From: Paraburkholderia agricolaris | GTDB taxonomy: Bacteria; Pseudomonadota; Gammaproteobacteria; Burkholderiales; Burkholderiaceae | Length of the DNA: 64,000 nucleotides | Reading direction: 5' to 3' | Assembly: GCF_009455635.1 (NCBI RefSeq) | Contig: NZ_QPER01000002.1 | Coordinates: 930,001 to 994,000, forward strand | Shown here: in pieces, positions 7,983-17,416 of the stretch | Position numbering within the stretch: position 1 is the stretch's first letter | How the letters are laid out: each line of letters starts with the position of its first letter | Notes under the pieces: generated by a model | The model's database searches: none | What the model was told of the DNA's origin: nothing | Seen by the model: the letters and a program-made list of their open reading frames with translations, nothing else | Program-made: the position numbers and the translations under genes

Positions 7983-9716
7983 ATGAAGTTGTTTCACAAC
8001 GCCAAATCGTCCGTTAGCGGACTTGCGCTAGTCGCGCTTGTCTCCGTTTCAAGCGGCCTTCTCGAAGCCACTCCGGCCTTTGCCAAAGCGCCCGAAAAAG
8101 CGCAGCCGGCAGTTCTCACCGCTTCAGCCATTGCGGTCGCCGACAAGTACAGCGCCGGCGCCGCGGAACAGATCTTCAAGGAAGGCGGCAATGCCGTCGA
8201 CGCGGCCGTCGCGATTGCCTTCACGCTTGCCGTGACGTATCCGGAAGCGGGCAATATTGGCGGCGGCGGTTTCATGACACTATATGTCGACGGCAAGCCG
8301 TACTTCCTCGACTATCGCGAGCGTGCGCCACTGGCTGCAACGAAGAACATGTACCTCGACGACAAGGGCGAGGTCATCAAAGACATGAGCCTGTTCGGCT
8401 ACCGCGCGGTCGGCGTGCCAGGCACCGTCGACGGTATGTGGCAGGCGCAACGCCGCTTCGGCAAGCTCAAATGGAAGCAGGTGCTCGCGCCGGCGATTCA
8501 CTACGCGCGCGACGGCTTCGTGGTCAGCGAGCAATTGCAGCAACGCCGCGACGACGCAGCGAAAGACTTTGCCGGCAAGACCAACTTCGACACCTACTTC
8601 GGTAATCTGAAGCAGGGCGTGAACTTCAAGCAACCGGATCTCGCCGCCGTGCTGCAGCGCATTTCGGATCAGGGTGCGAAAGACTTCTACTCGGGCAAGA
8701 CGGCGGATCTGATCGCGGCTTCCATGCGCGGTCACGGTCTGATTACGAAGGCCGATCTGCAGCAATACAAGGCGGTGTGGCGTCAGCCGATCCAGGCAGA
8801 CTGGAATGGCTACCACGTGATTACCGCGCCGCCTCCGAGTTCGGGCGGTATCGGTCTCGTGCAGTTGCTGAAGATGAAGGCCGACATCGCACCCGACTTC
8901 AAGGACGTCACGCTTAATTCCGCGCAATACGTGCATCTGATTGCCGAAATCGAGAAGCGCGTGTTCGCCGATCGTGCGCAGTATCTCGGCGATCCGGACT
9001 TCTACAAGGTGCCGGTCGCACAACTGACCGACGACGCATACCTCGCGAAACGCGCTGCCGAGGTGAACCCGACTACGCCTTCGGATACGAAGAGCGTACA
9101 GCCGGGTCTGGGCACGTCGATGCCGGAGAAAGCGGAAACCACGCACTTCTCGGTGATCGACAAGTGGGGTAATGCCGTGTCGAACACGTACACCATCAAC
9201 GGCTACTTCGGCTCGGGTGTGGTGGCGGATCGCACGGGTATCGTGCTGAACGACGAAATGGACGACTTCTCCGCGAAGCCGGGCGTGCCGAACATGTTCG
9301 GCGTGGTGGGCAGCGACGCGAATTCGATTGCACCGAAGAAGCGCCCGCTGTCTTCGATGACCCCGACGATTCTGACGAAGGACGGCAAGGTGTCGCTCGT
9401 GATCGGCACGCCGGGCGGCTCGCGCATCTTCACGTCGATCTTCCAGGTGATCAACAACGTCTACGACTTCAACATGCCGTTGCAGGACGCGGTTGCGGCA
9501 ATGCGTTTCCATCATCAACTGTTGCCGCCGAACACGATCTTCTGGGAGCCGTACAAGCCGATCGACGGCGAACTCGCCAAGCAGATCGAGGCGAAGGGCT
9601 ACACGCTGAAGGGGCAGGATTTCAGCGGCGACATTCAGGCGATCAAGGTCAACGGCGATACGCCGGAAGCGGCAGCCGATCCGCGCGGCCGTGGTGTGAC
9701 GCGGGTGATCCAGTGA
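7983..9716 (+). CDS. ggt: Gamma-glutamyltransferase precursor
   Basis: A 577-residue periplasmic N-terminal-nucleophile hydrolase that cleaves and transfers the gamma-glutamyl group of glutathione and related peptides. A signal peptide (SGLALVALVSVSSGLLEATPAFA) is probably cut near residue 35. The large subunit carries the family opening GGNAVDAAVAIAF and NIGGGGFM. The autoprocessing site is ETTHFSV: by analogy with the E. coli enzyme the first Thr (about residue 386) becomes the N-terminus and nucleophile of the small subunit. The C-terminal PLSSMTPTI and GTPGGSRI segments are also conserved. The ribosome-binding site GGAGGGG lies just upstream. The gene is monocistronic with a strong terminator. 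Confidence 0.95.
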   Translation: MKLFHNAKSSVSGLALVALVSVSSGLLEATPAFAKAPEKAQPAVLTASAIAVADKYSAGAAEQIFKEGGNAVDAAVAIAFTLAVTYPEAGNIGGGGFMTLYVDGKPYFLDYRERAPLAATKNMYLDDKGEVIKDMSLFGYRAVGVPGTVDGMWQAQRRFGKLKWKQVLAPAIHYARDGFVVSEQLQQRRDDAAKDFAGKTNFDTYFGNLKQGVNFKQPDLAAVLQRISDQGAKDFYSGKTADLIAASMRGHGLITKADLQQYKAVWRQPIQADWNGYHVITAPPPSSGGIGLVQLLKMKADIAPDFKDVTLNSAQYVHLIAEIEKRVFADRAQYLGDPDFYKVPVAQLTDDAYLAKRAAEVNPTTPSDTKSVQPGLGTSMPEKAETTHFSVIDKWGNAVSNTYTINGYFGSGVVADRTGIVLNDEMDDFSAKPGVPNMFGVVGSDANSIAPKKRPLSSMTPTILTKDGKVSLVIGTPGGSRIFTSIFQVINNVYDFNMPLQDAVAAMRFHHQLLPPNTIFWEPYKPIDGELAKQIEAKGYTLKGQDFSGDIQAIKVNGDTPEAAADPRGRGVTRVIQ

Positions 9717-9782
9717 ACGCTTGGTTGAATCGTTGAGAAGCATCCAGGCGGCGCATCTTTGCGGATGCGCCGCAGGCAGAAG

Positions 9783-9816
9783 AAAGGCCTCGCACCCGAT
9801 TGAGTGCGAGGCCTTT
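9783..9816. terminator. Bidirectional terminator between ggt and htrA-like gene
   Basis: A perfect 13-bp stem (AAAGGCCTCGCAC at 9783-9795, complement at 9804-9816) has an 8-nt loop. It is flanked by T-rich sequence on the + strand and A-rich sequence on the other side, between convergent genes. Confidence 0.85.
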
Positions 9817-9874
9817 TTTATCGGTGAGACTCAAGGCGTGTGGGGTATTGTTGAGCCGCTCTGCAGCGGTTCGA

Positions 9875-10912
9875 TCAGCTTGTCTGCTCGACCGGCGTCA
9901 AGGTCAATTCGAGCCGTTGCGCGCCCCGCAACACGGTCACGTTGACCGGCTTGTCGATACGCGAGGCGTCGAGCGTGCGTTGCAGGCTATCGACGTCTTG
10001 CACCGCAAGCGTATCGATCGCGACGATCGTGTCGTCGGTGCGTAGACCGCCGAGCGCGGCCGGACTGCCTTTGACGATCTCCATGACGTGCACGCCGCTT
10101 TTCGAGTCCAGGCCGAAATAGCGCTGCACGCGGCGCGACAGCGGCCTCGTGGTGCCGGCCACGCCGATGTACGCGCGCCGCACGCGGCCATGCGCGAAAA
10201 TCTGCATGATGACCCACTTGGCCGTATCGATCGCCGTGGCGAAGCAGATTGCCTGCGCGCCGGGAATGATCGCGGTGTTCACGCCGATCACCTGACCGGC
10301 TGAATTGATCAGCGGGCCGCCCGAATTGCCGGGGTTGAGCGCGGCATCGGTCTGGATCACGTCGTAGATCATGCGGCCTGAATTCGAGCGCAGCGAGCGG
10401 CCGAGCGCCGAGACCACGCCGGTCGTCACGGTTTGCGCGAGCCCGAGCGGATTGCCGACCGCGATTGCGATCTGGCCGGCCCGCAGCTTCGACGATTCGC
10501 CGAGTTCGACGTGCGGCAGCGGCTCCGGCGAGCCGATGCGCAGGACGGCCAGATCGCTGCCGGGATCGTCGCCGACCAGATCGGCGTCGAATTTCGCGCC
10601 GTCGGCGAGCGTCACTGTGATGTGGGTGGCGCCATGCACGACATGGCTGTTGGTGAGCAGATAGCCGTCGGGCGTGAACAGAAAGCCCGAGCCGGTGCCG
10701 CCGCGACTGTCGCGCCCCGCGGGGGCGCCGGGCAGCCGGCGTTCGACAGAAATGAAGGCGACGGCCTGCTGAACTCGTTCCAGCGCGCCGATTACGGTGC
10801 GGGAATAGGCGTCGAGCAGGGCGTCGTCGGATAAAACGCTGAGTGGATCGGGCCCGGGGGCGTCGGATGCGGCGCGCGACAGGTCATCGATGAAGCGTGG
10901 ACGGCTTCCCAT
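9875..10912 (-). CDS. S1C (DegP/HtrA-like) trypsin-PDZ serine protease
   Basis: A 345-residue protease. Catalytic triad motifs are visible: His in LLTNSHVVHG, Asp in GSDLAVLRI, Ser in NPGNSGGPLIN. One PDZ domain occupies roughly residues 235-335 (IGVAGTTRPL ... LGGLRTDDTIVAIDTLAVQDVDSL). The N-terminus (MGSRPRFIDDLSRAASDAP) has no signal peptide or membrane helix, unlike DegP/DegS. It is therefore either cytoplasmic or exported by an unrecognised route. The gene is monocistronic and convergent with ggt. Confidence 0.88.
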   Translation of the reverse strand: MGSRPRFIDDLSRAASDAPGPDPLSVLSDDALLDAYSRTVIGALERVQQAVAFISVERRLPGAPAGRDSRGGTGSGFLFTPDGYLLTNSHVVHGATHITVTLADGAKFDADLVGDDPGSDLAVLRIGSPEPLPHVELGESSKLRAGQIAIAVGNPLGLAQTVTTGVVSALGRSLRSNSGRMIYDVIQTDAALNPGNSGGPLINSAGQVIGVNTAIIPGAQAICFATAIDTAKWVIMQIFAHGRVRRAYIGVAGTTRPLSRRVQRYFGLDSKSGVHVMEIVKGSPAALGGLRTDDTIVAIDTLAVQDVDSLQRTLDASRIDKPVNVTVLRGAQRLELTLTPVEQTS

Positions 10913-11106
10913 GGCGATGCTCCGGATAAACGGGAATCCAGATGCGGGGCGGTGGAAGGGTTTTCAAGTGCCGGCGCGGCGGGGGACGAGGCCGGCTACG
11001 GGGTACTTTCCCGTGTCGCGCGACGCCAGCCTCAATGTCCGCCTTAATGCCCGCTACGCCATACAAGCCCGTCCGGCGCTACCATGTCGACAAGGAGGTA
11101 GCCGCC

Positions 11107-11535
11107 ATGAACTCGCCTGCCACGTCAGCCGCAGCCTCTGCGTCGTCAAGTGCGCGAATAGACCCGACGGAGCCGGCCGGCCCACGGATCGAGTCGCTGA
11201 GCGCCATCACGCTCGCCACCCACAATATGCCGCGCGCGGTGCTGTTTTACGAAGCGCTTGGTTTTCCGATCAAATTCGGCGGTTCGAACGAAGCGTTCAC
11301 GTCGTTCGCATTTGGCGGTTCGTATCTGAATCTGATCGTGGACACCCGCGCCCCGGTGAACTGGTGGGGCCGTGTGATCCTCTACGTCTCGGATGTCGAC
11401 GCGCTCTACCGGAAGGCGCTGGCGGCGGGTTTGAAGCCGTCGCTCGAACCGTCCGATGCGCCGTGGGGCGAGCGCTATTTTCACATTACCGATCCCGATG
11501 GCCACGAACTCAGCTTTGCGAAGCCGCTGCGTTAG
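11107..11535 (+). CDS. VOC (glyoxalase/bleomycin-resistance) family protein
   Basis: A 142-residue single-module vicinal-oxygen-chelate protein. Conserved features are ITLATHNMPRAVLFYEALGFP at the start of the fold and RYFHITDPDGHELSFAKPL at the end, which normally supply metal ligands (His and Glu). ATG 11107 is chosen because an excellent ribosome-binding site (AAGGAGG, about 11091) precedes it; the longer frame upstream has none. Function within the family (dioxygenase, isomerase or resistance) is not determinable. Confidence 0.8.
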   Translation: MNSPATSAAASASSSARIDPTEPAGPRIESLSAITLATHNMPRAVLFYEALGFPIKFGGSNEAFTSFAFGGSYLNLIVDTRAPVNWWGRVILYVSDVDALYRKALAAGLKPSLEPSDAPWGERYFHITDPDGHELSFAKPLR

Positions 11536-11726
11536 GGCCTGGGCAGCCACACAAAAGTCGCTATCATGGCTCACCACACGGCGCGCAGGCCGCGGGCGAA
11601 TCCCTCGCAGCAACGCGTGGCCGCCGCGCCGGTAACACGGCTGACACCTCGCGCTTCGATAATCGAACCCGTTCGCGACGCGTATGCGCCGCGCGCCTAA
11701 TCATTTCCGTTGCCAGGAGAGTCCTA

Positions 11727-12653
11727 ATGAAAGAGCTGGATCCGAGACCCGAGGCCGAAGTCATGGCAGAACGGCAACGCCGTTTCGAGGAAGACCTCAT
11801 CGACGCGTACGACGAAGAGCTCGAAATGGAGGTCGACGACCGTATCATCGACGGTGCGGACGGCTTCTCGCCCGAACATCGCGAGGCGCGCAAGGTGTAC
11901 TTCCGCGAGCTGTTTCGCCTGCAGGGCGAGCTCGTCAAACTGCAGGACTGGATCGTGCAGACCGGCCATCGCCTGGTGGTGATTTTCGAAGGGCGTGACG
12001 CAGCGGGCAAGGGCGGCGCGATCAAACGCATCACGCAGCGGCTCAATCCGCGCGTGTGCCGCGTGGCGGCCTTGCCTGCGCCGAACAACCGCGAACGCAC
12101 GCAATGGTATTTCCAGCGTTATGTGTCGCATCTGCCGGCGGGCGGCGAAATGGTGCTGTTCGATCGCAGCTGGTACAACCGCGCGGGCGTTGAACGCGTA
12201 ATGAATTTCTGCACCGACGACGAGTACGAAGAGTTTTTCCGCTCGGTGCCGGAATTCGAAAAGATGCTGGCGCGCAGCGGCGTGCAGATCCTCAAGTACT
12301 GGTTCTCGATCACTGACGAAGAACAGGAAATCCGCTTTCAGAACCGCATCCACGATCCGCTGAAGCAGTGGAAACTCAGTCCGATGGATCTGGAAAGCCG
12401 GCGCCGCTGGGAAGCGTATACGCAGGCGAAGGAAGTCATGCTGCAGCGCTCGCACATTCCCGAAGCACCATGGTGGGTCGTGCAGGCGGTCGACAAGAAG
12501 CGCGCGCGCCTGAACTGCATTCACCATCTGCTGAGCCAGGTGCCGTACCACGAGATTGAGCATCCGACGGTCGAATTGCCCGCGCGGGTTTATCACGACG
12601 AATACAGCCGTCAGCCGGTGCCGCCTTCGATGATCGTGCCCGAGATTTATTGA
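11727..12653 (+). CDS. ppk2: Polyphosphate kinase 2 (class I PPK2)
   Basis: A 308-residue cytoplasmic enzyme that uses polyphosphate to phosphorylate nucleoside diphosphates, or the reverse. Walker A is FEGRDAAGKGG (about residues 88-98), the Walker B/lid region is MVLFDRSWYNRAGVERVMNF, and the conserved WFSITDEEQEIRFQNR and WKLSPMDLESRRRWEAYT follow. The start follows AGGAGAG and excludes a long upstream extension that runs through the VOC gene. The PiT phosphate transporter and the CHAD protein next door suggest a phosphate/polyphosphate neighbourhood. Confidence 0.93.
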   Translation: MKELDPRPEAEVMAERQRRFEEDLIDAYDEELEMEVDDRIIDGADGFSPEHREARKVYFRELFRLQGELVKLQDWIVQTGHRLVVIFEGRDAAGKGGAIKRITQRLNPRVCRVAALPAPNNRERTQWYFQRYVSHLPAGGEMVLFDRSWYNRAGVERVMNFCTDDEYEEFFRSVPEFEKMLARSGVQILKYWFSITDEEQEIRFQNRIHDPLKQWKLSPMDLESRRRWEAYTQAKEVMLQRSHIPEAPWWVVQAVDKKRARLNCIHHLLSQVPYHEIEHPTVELPARVYHDEYSRQPVPPSMIVPEIY

Positions 12654-12693
12654 GCGGGCTGCGGGTTGCGGGTTTCGGCCCGCCCAGTGGGAT

Positions 12694-12723
12694 AAAAAAG
12701 CGCGGCAGAAACCGCGCTTTTTT
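12694..12723. terminator. Bidirectional terminator between ppk2 and pit
   Basis: A perfect 12-bp stem (AAAAAAGCGCGG at 12694-12705, complement at 12712-12723) has a 6-nt loop. It has a T tract on each strand and lies between convergent genes. Confidence 0.85.
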
Positions 12724-12782
12724 TATCTTCGCAGTAGCCGGGATTGGCCCCGGCTACTGCGGTTCCGGCGATTTCAGCCGTT

Positions 12783-14369
12783 TCAGAACACCATCCGGAA
12801 CAGCCAGTACAGACCGGCCGACAGCGCGATGGAAACCGGCAGCGTCAGCACCCAAGCGAGGATCAGGCTGCGCACGGTGCCCCATTGCAAGCCGGAGCCG
12901 TTGGCCGCCATGGTGCCCGCCACGCCGGAGGACAACACGTGCGTGGTCGAGACCGGCAAGCCGTACATGTCGGCTGCGCCGATCGTCAGCATCGCGACCA
13001 CTTCAGCCGATGCGCCCTGGCCGTAAGTCAGATGCTGCTTGCCGATCTTTTCGCCGACCGTGACGACAATGCGCTTCCAGCCGACCATCGTGCCGAGACC
13101 GAGGGCGATAGCGACCGCAACCTTGACCCACGTCGGGATGAACTTGGTGGCGTGATCGGTTTGCGCCTTGAAGTTGTCGATCGCTTTGGCATCGCCCGAC
13201 GAGAAGGCCGGCTGCTTGCTCTTCTCCATCAGGCGAATCGCTTCGGACGCGACATACATATTGTTACGCACGTTATCGACGATAGCTTGCGGCACGGCAG
13301 CCATCGATCCCGATGCGCCGACCTGCTGGCCGATCAACGTGGTGAGTTGCTGCAAGGCCGGCACCGTGGCCGGCGTCAACTGACGGTTGCGCACGTACGC
13401 TTCGACTTCGGCGCGTGGATCGGCGGACGGCGCCACGCCTTGCGTGTACTTGCCGAGCGTGTCCGCGGCGTGTTGAGCCACGGCGATGAAGGTTTGCGTT
13501 TCCGCCGGCGTGACGGCCTTGTTCAGCGCGTACGCCGTCGGCACCGTGCCGATCAGGATCAGCATGATGAGGCCCATGCCTTTCTGCCCGTCGTTCGAAC
13601 CGTGCGCGAACGAAACACCCGTACAGGTCAGAATCAACAGGCTGCGAATCCAGAACGGCGGCGGCTTTTTCCCCTTCGGCTCCGCATACAGCGCGGGAAT
13701 CCGCACGACGGCCTTGAGGATCAACAGCAGCAACGCCGAGGCGAGAAAGCCGACCAGCGGCGAAAACAGCAAGGACTTGCCCACGCCGAGCGCCTGATTC
13801 CAGTCCACGCCGCTCGTGCCGCTCGCGCCGTGCATCAGTTGATTCATCAGACCTACGCCGATGATCGAGCCGATCAGCGTATGCGAGCTCGACGACGGCA
13901 GTCCGAAATACCAGGTGCCCAGATTCCAGATGATCGCGGCGATCAGCAGTGCGAACACCATCGCGAAACCCGCGCTGCTGCCCACTTGCAGAATCAGCTC
14001 GACCGGCAGCAGTTGCAGAATGCCGAACGCGACCGCGCCCGTTGAAGTCAGCACACCGAGGAAATTCCACGCACCGGACCAGACCACCGCGAGGTTCGGT
14101 GCGAGCGAATGCGTGTAGATCACGGTAGCGACTGCGTTGGCCGTGTCATGGAATCCATTGACGAATTCGAAGCCGAGCGCGATCAGGAGTGCAACACCGA
14201 GCAGGAAGTAGGGCAGCACCGAGCCTTCGCGAACCGGTTGTAGATCGGTTGCCAGGTGCATGGCGCAATAAACGGCGCCGATCGCAATCACGACGAGGAA
14301 AATGATAAGGCCGATACTGCGCCCCTTTTCACTTGCAGCGCCCGGTTGCGGGTACGAAAGTTCCGGCAT
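12783..14369 (-). CDS. pit: PiT-family inorganic phosphate transporter
   Basis: A 528-residue inner-membrane low-affinity phosphate permease. The duplicated PiT signature is present: N-terminal GFEFVNGFHDTANAVATVIYT and C-terminal GADMYGLPVSTTHVLSSGVAGTM, plus GSNDGQKGMG. A hydrophilic loop of roughly 150 residues (about 320-450) between the halves is typical of longer PiT members. ATG 14369 is used; an upstream in-frame start at 14441 would place 24 polar residues, and the Pho-box-like site, in the coding region. Convergent with ppk2. Confidence 0.92.
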   Translation of the reverse strand: MPELSYPQPGAASEKGRSIGLIIFLVVIAIGAVYCAMHLATDLQPVREGSVLPYFLLGVALLIALGFEFVNGFHDTANAVATVIYTHSLAPNLAVVWSGAWNFLGVLTSTGAVAFGILQLLPVELILQVGSSAGFAMVFALLIAAIIWNLGTWYFGLPSSSSHTLIGSIIGVGLMNQLMHGASGTSGVDWNQALGVGKSLLFSPLVGFLASALLLLILKAVVRIPALYAEPKGKKPPPFWIRSLLILTCTGVSFAHGSNDGQKGMGLIMLILIGTVPTAYALNKAVTPAETQTFIAVAQHAADTLGKYTQGVAPSADPRAEVEAYVRNRQLTPATVPALQQLTTLIGQQVGASGSMAAVPQAIVDNVRNNMYVASEAIRLMEKSKQPAFSSGDAKAIDNFKAQTDHATKFIPTWVKVAVAIALGLGTMVGWKRIVVTVGEKIGKQHLTYGQGASAEVVAMLTIGAADMYGLPVSTTHVLSSGVAGTMAANGSGLQWGTVRSLILAWVLTLPVSIALSAGLYWLFRMVF

Positions 14370-14423
14370 GGCGTATGCCCCAAAAGAAAGTTGTCGCGGA
14401 ACTGCCGATCCTGCGGTGCCTGT

Positions 14424-14452
14424 GTGACGCAATGATGACAATGGCGTGACAG
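14424..14452 (-). promoter_or_regulatory. Pho-box-like triple direct repeat upstream of pit
   Basis: Read on the minus strand, three 7-mers CTGTCAC, TTGTCAT and GCGTCAC occur at exact 11-bp spacing (7 + 4). This is the geometry of PhoB-binding Pho boxes (CTGTCAT repeats). The site ends 55 bp upstream of the chosen pit start. PhoB control is inferred. The rest of the 14370-14798 intergenic stretch holds nothing else I can support. Confidence 0.5.
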
Positions 14453-14798
14453 CTATGCGGGGCGGGTTCGCGAGAAGTGTGTGGAGACTGGCGTTGCGGG
14501 GTAAGCCGCAGATTGCACGGCGCGCAGGAATGATAAGTGGTCCGAAAATAACTAGGCGTGAAATGCACCGTGTGCCGTGGAATGGCGGGTCCGGTTCAAC
14601 TCCCGCGAGGGTCGCATGCAGACTCGTATGGGCTCGCGCGATTCAGGTGGCCGAGGTGGCGCACTACGGATTGCTTCTCATGCAACGTGCATTTTCCGTA
14701 GGCCATCGTCGTGCAGTTTAGGTGACGCGCGGGCGGATATCCACTGGGACCTTTTTTTGCTAGGCTGACATAAATGGGCCTTTGAAGGACGTGCGGTG

Positions 14799-15665
14799 AT
14801 GCAAGCAAGTCGCAAGGTCGGCAAGCAGGCTGCGGATCGTGAACCGGCCGAAGCAGAGCAATCTGCCGAGGCGGCCTTTGCGTCGTATGCGGCGCCGCTT
14901 GTCGATGCGGCGATCGAACATGCCAATGAGGTGCATGAAGACGCGTCGCCCGAAGCGCTGCACAAACTGCGCGTCTCGCTGCGGCGGTTGCGCTCGCTGT
15001 GGTGGGCGTTCGAACCCTTGCTGGAAAAAGGTGGGAATACGCGCCAACGCGCGCTGTACAAGTATCTGGCGACGGCAGCCGGCAAGACGCGCGACTGGGA
15101 CATTCTGATCGCGTTGATTGCCGGCAACGAGCGCATTGCGCCCGAGTTGTCGCCGCAACTCCAGGCGGTGCGCGGCGACGCGTTGGCGACAAGTCGCGAA
15201 ACGCTTTCGAACGCGGGCGTCAAACGTCTGTTGCAAGACGCGCTGAGCAGCGCCAGTAAGGAACTGAACACGGCTCACGAGCGGGTGCCGCTGCAAACGT
15301 TCGTCGAGCAACGGGTGGCTGCTTCCGAACGTTCGCTAAAAAAACGCATAAAACGCGCGTCTCGCGCGAAGCGCTCCAACTACACTGCCTTCCACGACGT
15401 CAGAAAGGCCGGGAAAAAAGTGCGCTACCTGCTCGAGTTTTTCGAGCCGGTTTTGAGCGGCAACCACAAACGTGTGCTGAAGCGGTTAAAGCGGATTCAG
15501 AAGCGTTTCGGTACGCTCAACGATATTGTCGCGAGCGAAATGCTGTTGCGCGACAACGTGGACTTGCTAGCTGGATCCGGCGACACCGACGCAGCGCTTC
15601 GCTGGTTCAGAAAGGAGCGCAAACGCCGGATGCGCGCGGCAGCGGGACTGTTGCGCAAACTGTAA
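14799..15665 (+). CDS. CHAD domain protein
   Basis: A 288-residue all-helical CHAD protein. The conserved His/Arg/Lys-rich helices are visible: LHKLRVSLRRLRSLWW near residues 50-65 and FHDVRKAGKKVRYLLEFFEP near residues 198-217, giving basic surfaces. CHAD proteins are known polyphosphate binders, fitting its place beside PiT and PPK2. The ATG at 14799 follows a GTG at 14796; GAAGGA lies upstream. No CYTH (triphosphate tunnel) domain is attached, unlike many CHAD proteins. Confidence 0.85.
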   Translation: MQASRKVGKQAADREPAEAEQSAEAAFASYAAPLVDAAIEHANEVHEDASPEALHKLRVSLRRLRSLWWAFEPLLEKGGNTRQRALYKYLATAAGKTRDWDILIALIAGNERIAPELSPQLQAVRGDALATSRETLSNAGVKRLLQDALSSASKELNTAHERVPLQTFVEQRVAASERSLKKRIKRASRAKRSNYTAFHDVRKAGKKVRYLLEFFEPVLSGNHKRVLKRLKRIQKRFGTLNDIVASEMLLRDNVDLLAGSGDTDAALRWFRKERKRRMRAAAGLLRKL

Positions 15666-15777
15666 TCTGGCGCGGCGAGCGGCCGCGCGCCCAGGCGAAG
15701 CGGCCCAAGTAAGCCGATTGGCTATGCGTCGGGACTGATCCGCCGGGTGGACCTTTTGCGAAGGAGGCGATGCGCAC

Positions 15778-17352
15778 GTGGCACATCAAACGCTTTCGCG
15801 GCGTCGACGGTTGCGATTCATGTCGCGCGCCGGTGGGACCGATGTGGCGCGCTATGTCGGCAACCATCCGTTTTTTGCGGGCGTGGCCGGCACGCTGGTT
15901 GCCGTGGCGATGGCCGGTTTGACGCTGCTGACGCTGAGCAGCGGCCGCGCCGACGCGCTCGACCATGCGCGCGAAACGGCACAAAACCTCGTCTCGATCA
16001 TTTCCACCGATCTCGAACGAAATGTCGAGATTTACGATTTGTCGCTGGAGGCAATGGTGGACGGGGCACGCGATCCGGGCACGTGGACCCTGCCTCCCGG
16101 CTTGCGGCGGGCCGTGCTGTTCGATCGCGCAACCACCGCGGCCTACCTTGGCGGCGCCTATGTACTCGGCCCGGACGGTCGGGTGCTCGCCTCGCAGAAC
16201 GACGAGATCGACGCCTCAGTGAGCCTGGGCGACCGCGACTACTTTCTGGTGCATCAACGCAATCCGGCCGCAGGGCTCTATCTATCGCACCCGTACCGCT
16301 CGCGGCTGCGCGACGGCAAGCTCTCGATCGGTCTCACGCGGCGCATTAATGAAGCCGATGGCAGGTTTGGCGGCGTTGCGCTGCTGGCGATACGCATCGA
16401 GTATTTTCAGCATCTGCTGGACCGGATCAACACGGGCGAACTGGGCTCCGTGTTCATCGTGATGGACGACGGCACCTTGCTCGCGCGCAAGCCGTTTTCC
16501 TCGCGCGATATCGGCTCGAGCATAGCGAAGTCACCGACCTTTCAGGTGATGGCCGCGCATAACTCGGGCTCGTATATCGCCATCTCGGCGGTGGACGGCG
16601 TGCGCCGGATGTTCACCTACGCACGTGTGCCGGGCACGCCGCTGATTGCCGCGGTTGCGCCGTCCGTGGATGAAGTGCTCGCACCGTGGCGGCGTCGCAG
16701 CACGATTGCCGGCGTGTTGACGCTCGCTTTCGGCGCGGTGTTCGTGATGGTCTCGTGGCTGCTTGCTTTCGCGTTGCGCGACAAATCCCGTGCGCAGGCG
16801 GCGCTGGTGCGACTGGCCGCGACGGACCCGTTGACGGGGCTCAGCAATCGCCGCGTGCTCGACAAGCGTCTCGACGAAGAATGGCGGCGCGCGCGGCGCT
16901 CGGGGCAGTCGCTATCGGCCTTGTTCATCGACATCGATCATTTCAAGCATTTCAACGACGTCTACGGCCACGCAAGCGGCGACGAGGCGCTGACCGCCGT
17001 GGCCGAATGCATCTCCGCCACGGTGCTGCGTCCGGTCGATCTGGTGGCGCGCTACGGCGGCGAAGAGTTTGCCGTTATCTTGCCGGATACGACAGCCGAA
17101 GGCGCGCTCAACGTCGCGGAACAGATTCGCAGCAAGGTGCAGAGTCTGCGAGTCGTGCATCGCGACGGTGAGGTGATCGCTATCACGGTGAGCATCGGTT
17201 GCTCGACCTGTGTGCCGGCGGACGGCGCGAACGCGCTCGATCTGCTGGCCGCCGCCGACCGGCAGCTATACGCGGCCAAGGCGGCAGGGCGCAACCGGGT
17301 CAGGTCGGCGGTGTCGGCGGGAAGTTCAGTGGCGCAGGACTCGTCGCGATAA
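15778..17352 (+). CDS. Membrane-anchored diguanylate cyclase (Cache-type sensor + GGDEF)
   Basis: A 524-residue inner-membrane signalling enzyme making cyclic-di-GMP. TM1 is about residues 33-56 and TM2 about 305-330. Between them lies a 250-residue periplasmic sensor of dCache type. The C-terminal GGDEF domain (about 345-515) carries the intact active site RYGGEEF, the metal-binding FIDIDHFKHFND, and an RxxD product-inhibition I-site (RPVD) five residues before GGEEF, so I predict an active, feedback-inhibited enzyme. The start is GTG 15778, chosen for the strong AAGGAGG 11 bp upstream. Confidence 0.9.
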   Translation: MAHQTLSRRRRLRFMSRAGGTDVARYVGNHPFFAGVAGTLVAVAMAGLTLLTLSSGRADALDHARETAQNLVSIISTDLERNVEIYDLSLEAMVDGARDPGTWTLPPGLRRAVLFDRATTAAYLGGAYVLGPDGRVLASQNDEIDASVSLGDRDYFLVHQRNPAAGLYLSHPYRSRLRDGKLSIGLTRRINEADGRFGGVALLAIRIEYFQHLLDRINTGELGSVFIVMDDGTLLARKPFSSRDIGSSIAKSPTFQVMAAHNSGSYIAISAVDGVRRMFTYARVPGTPLIAAVAPSVDEVLAPWRRRSTIAGVLTLAFGAVFVMVSWLLAFALRDKSRAQAALVRLAATDPLTGLSNRRVLDKRLDEEWRRARRSGQSLSALFIDIDHFKHFNDVYGHASGDEALTAVAECISATVLRPVDLVARYGGEEFAVILPDTTAEGALNVAEQIRSKVQSLRVVHRDGEVIAITVSIGCSTCVPADGANALDLLAAADRQLYAAKAAGRNRVRSAVSAGSSVAQDSSR

Positions 17353-17416
17353 AGCGTGACGTGCGACGGCAACGCGTTGTATGAGACAGCGCTCGCGCGC
17401 CGGGCTGGATGACCGT

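Noticed and set aside
8280..9743. Minus-strand open frame (487 codons) opposite ggt
   Set aside because: Shadow frame. Gamma-glutamyltransferase on the plus strand has a complete signal peptide and active site.
10890..11106. N-terminal extension of a combined VOC/PPK2 reading frame
   Set aside because: The long frame reading into ppk2 runs out of frame through the VOC gene; ribosome-binding sites favour starts at 11107 and 11727.
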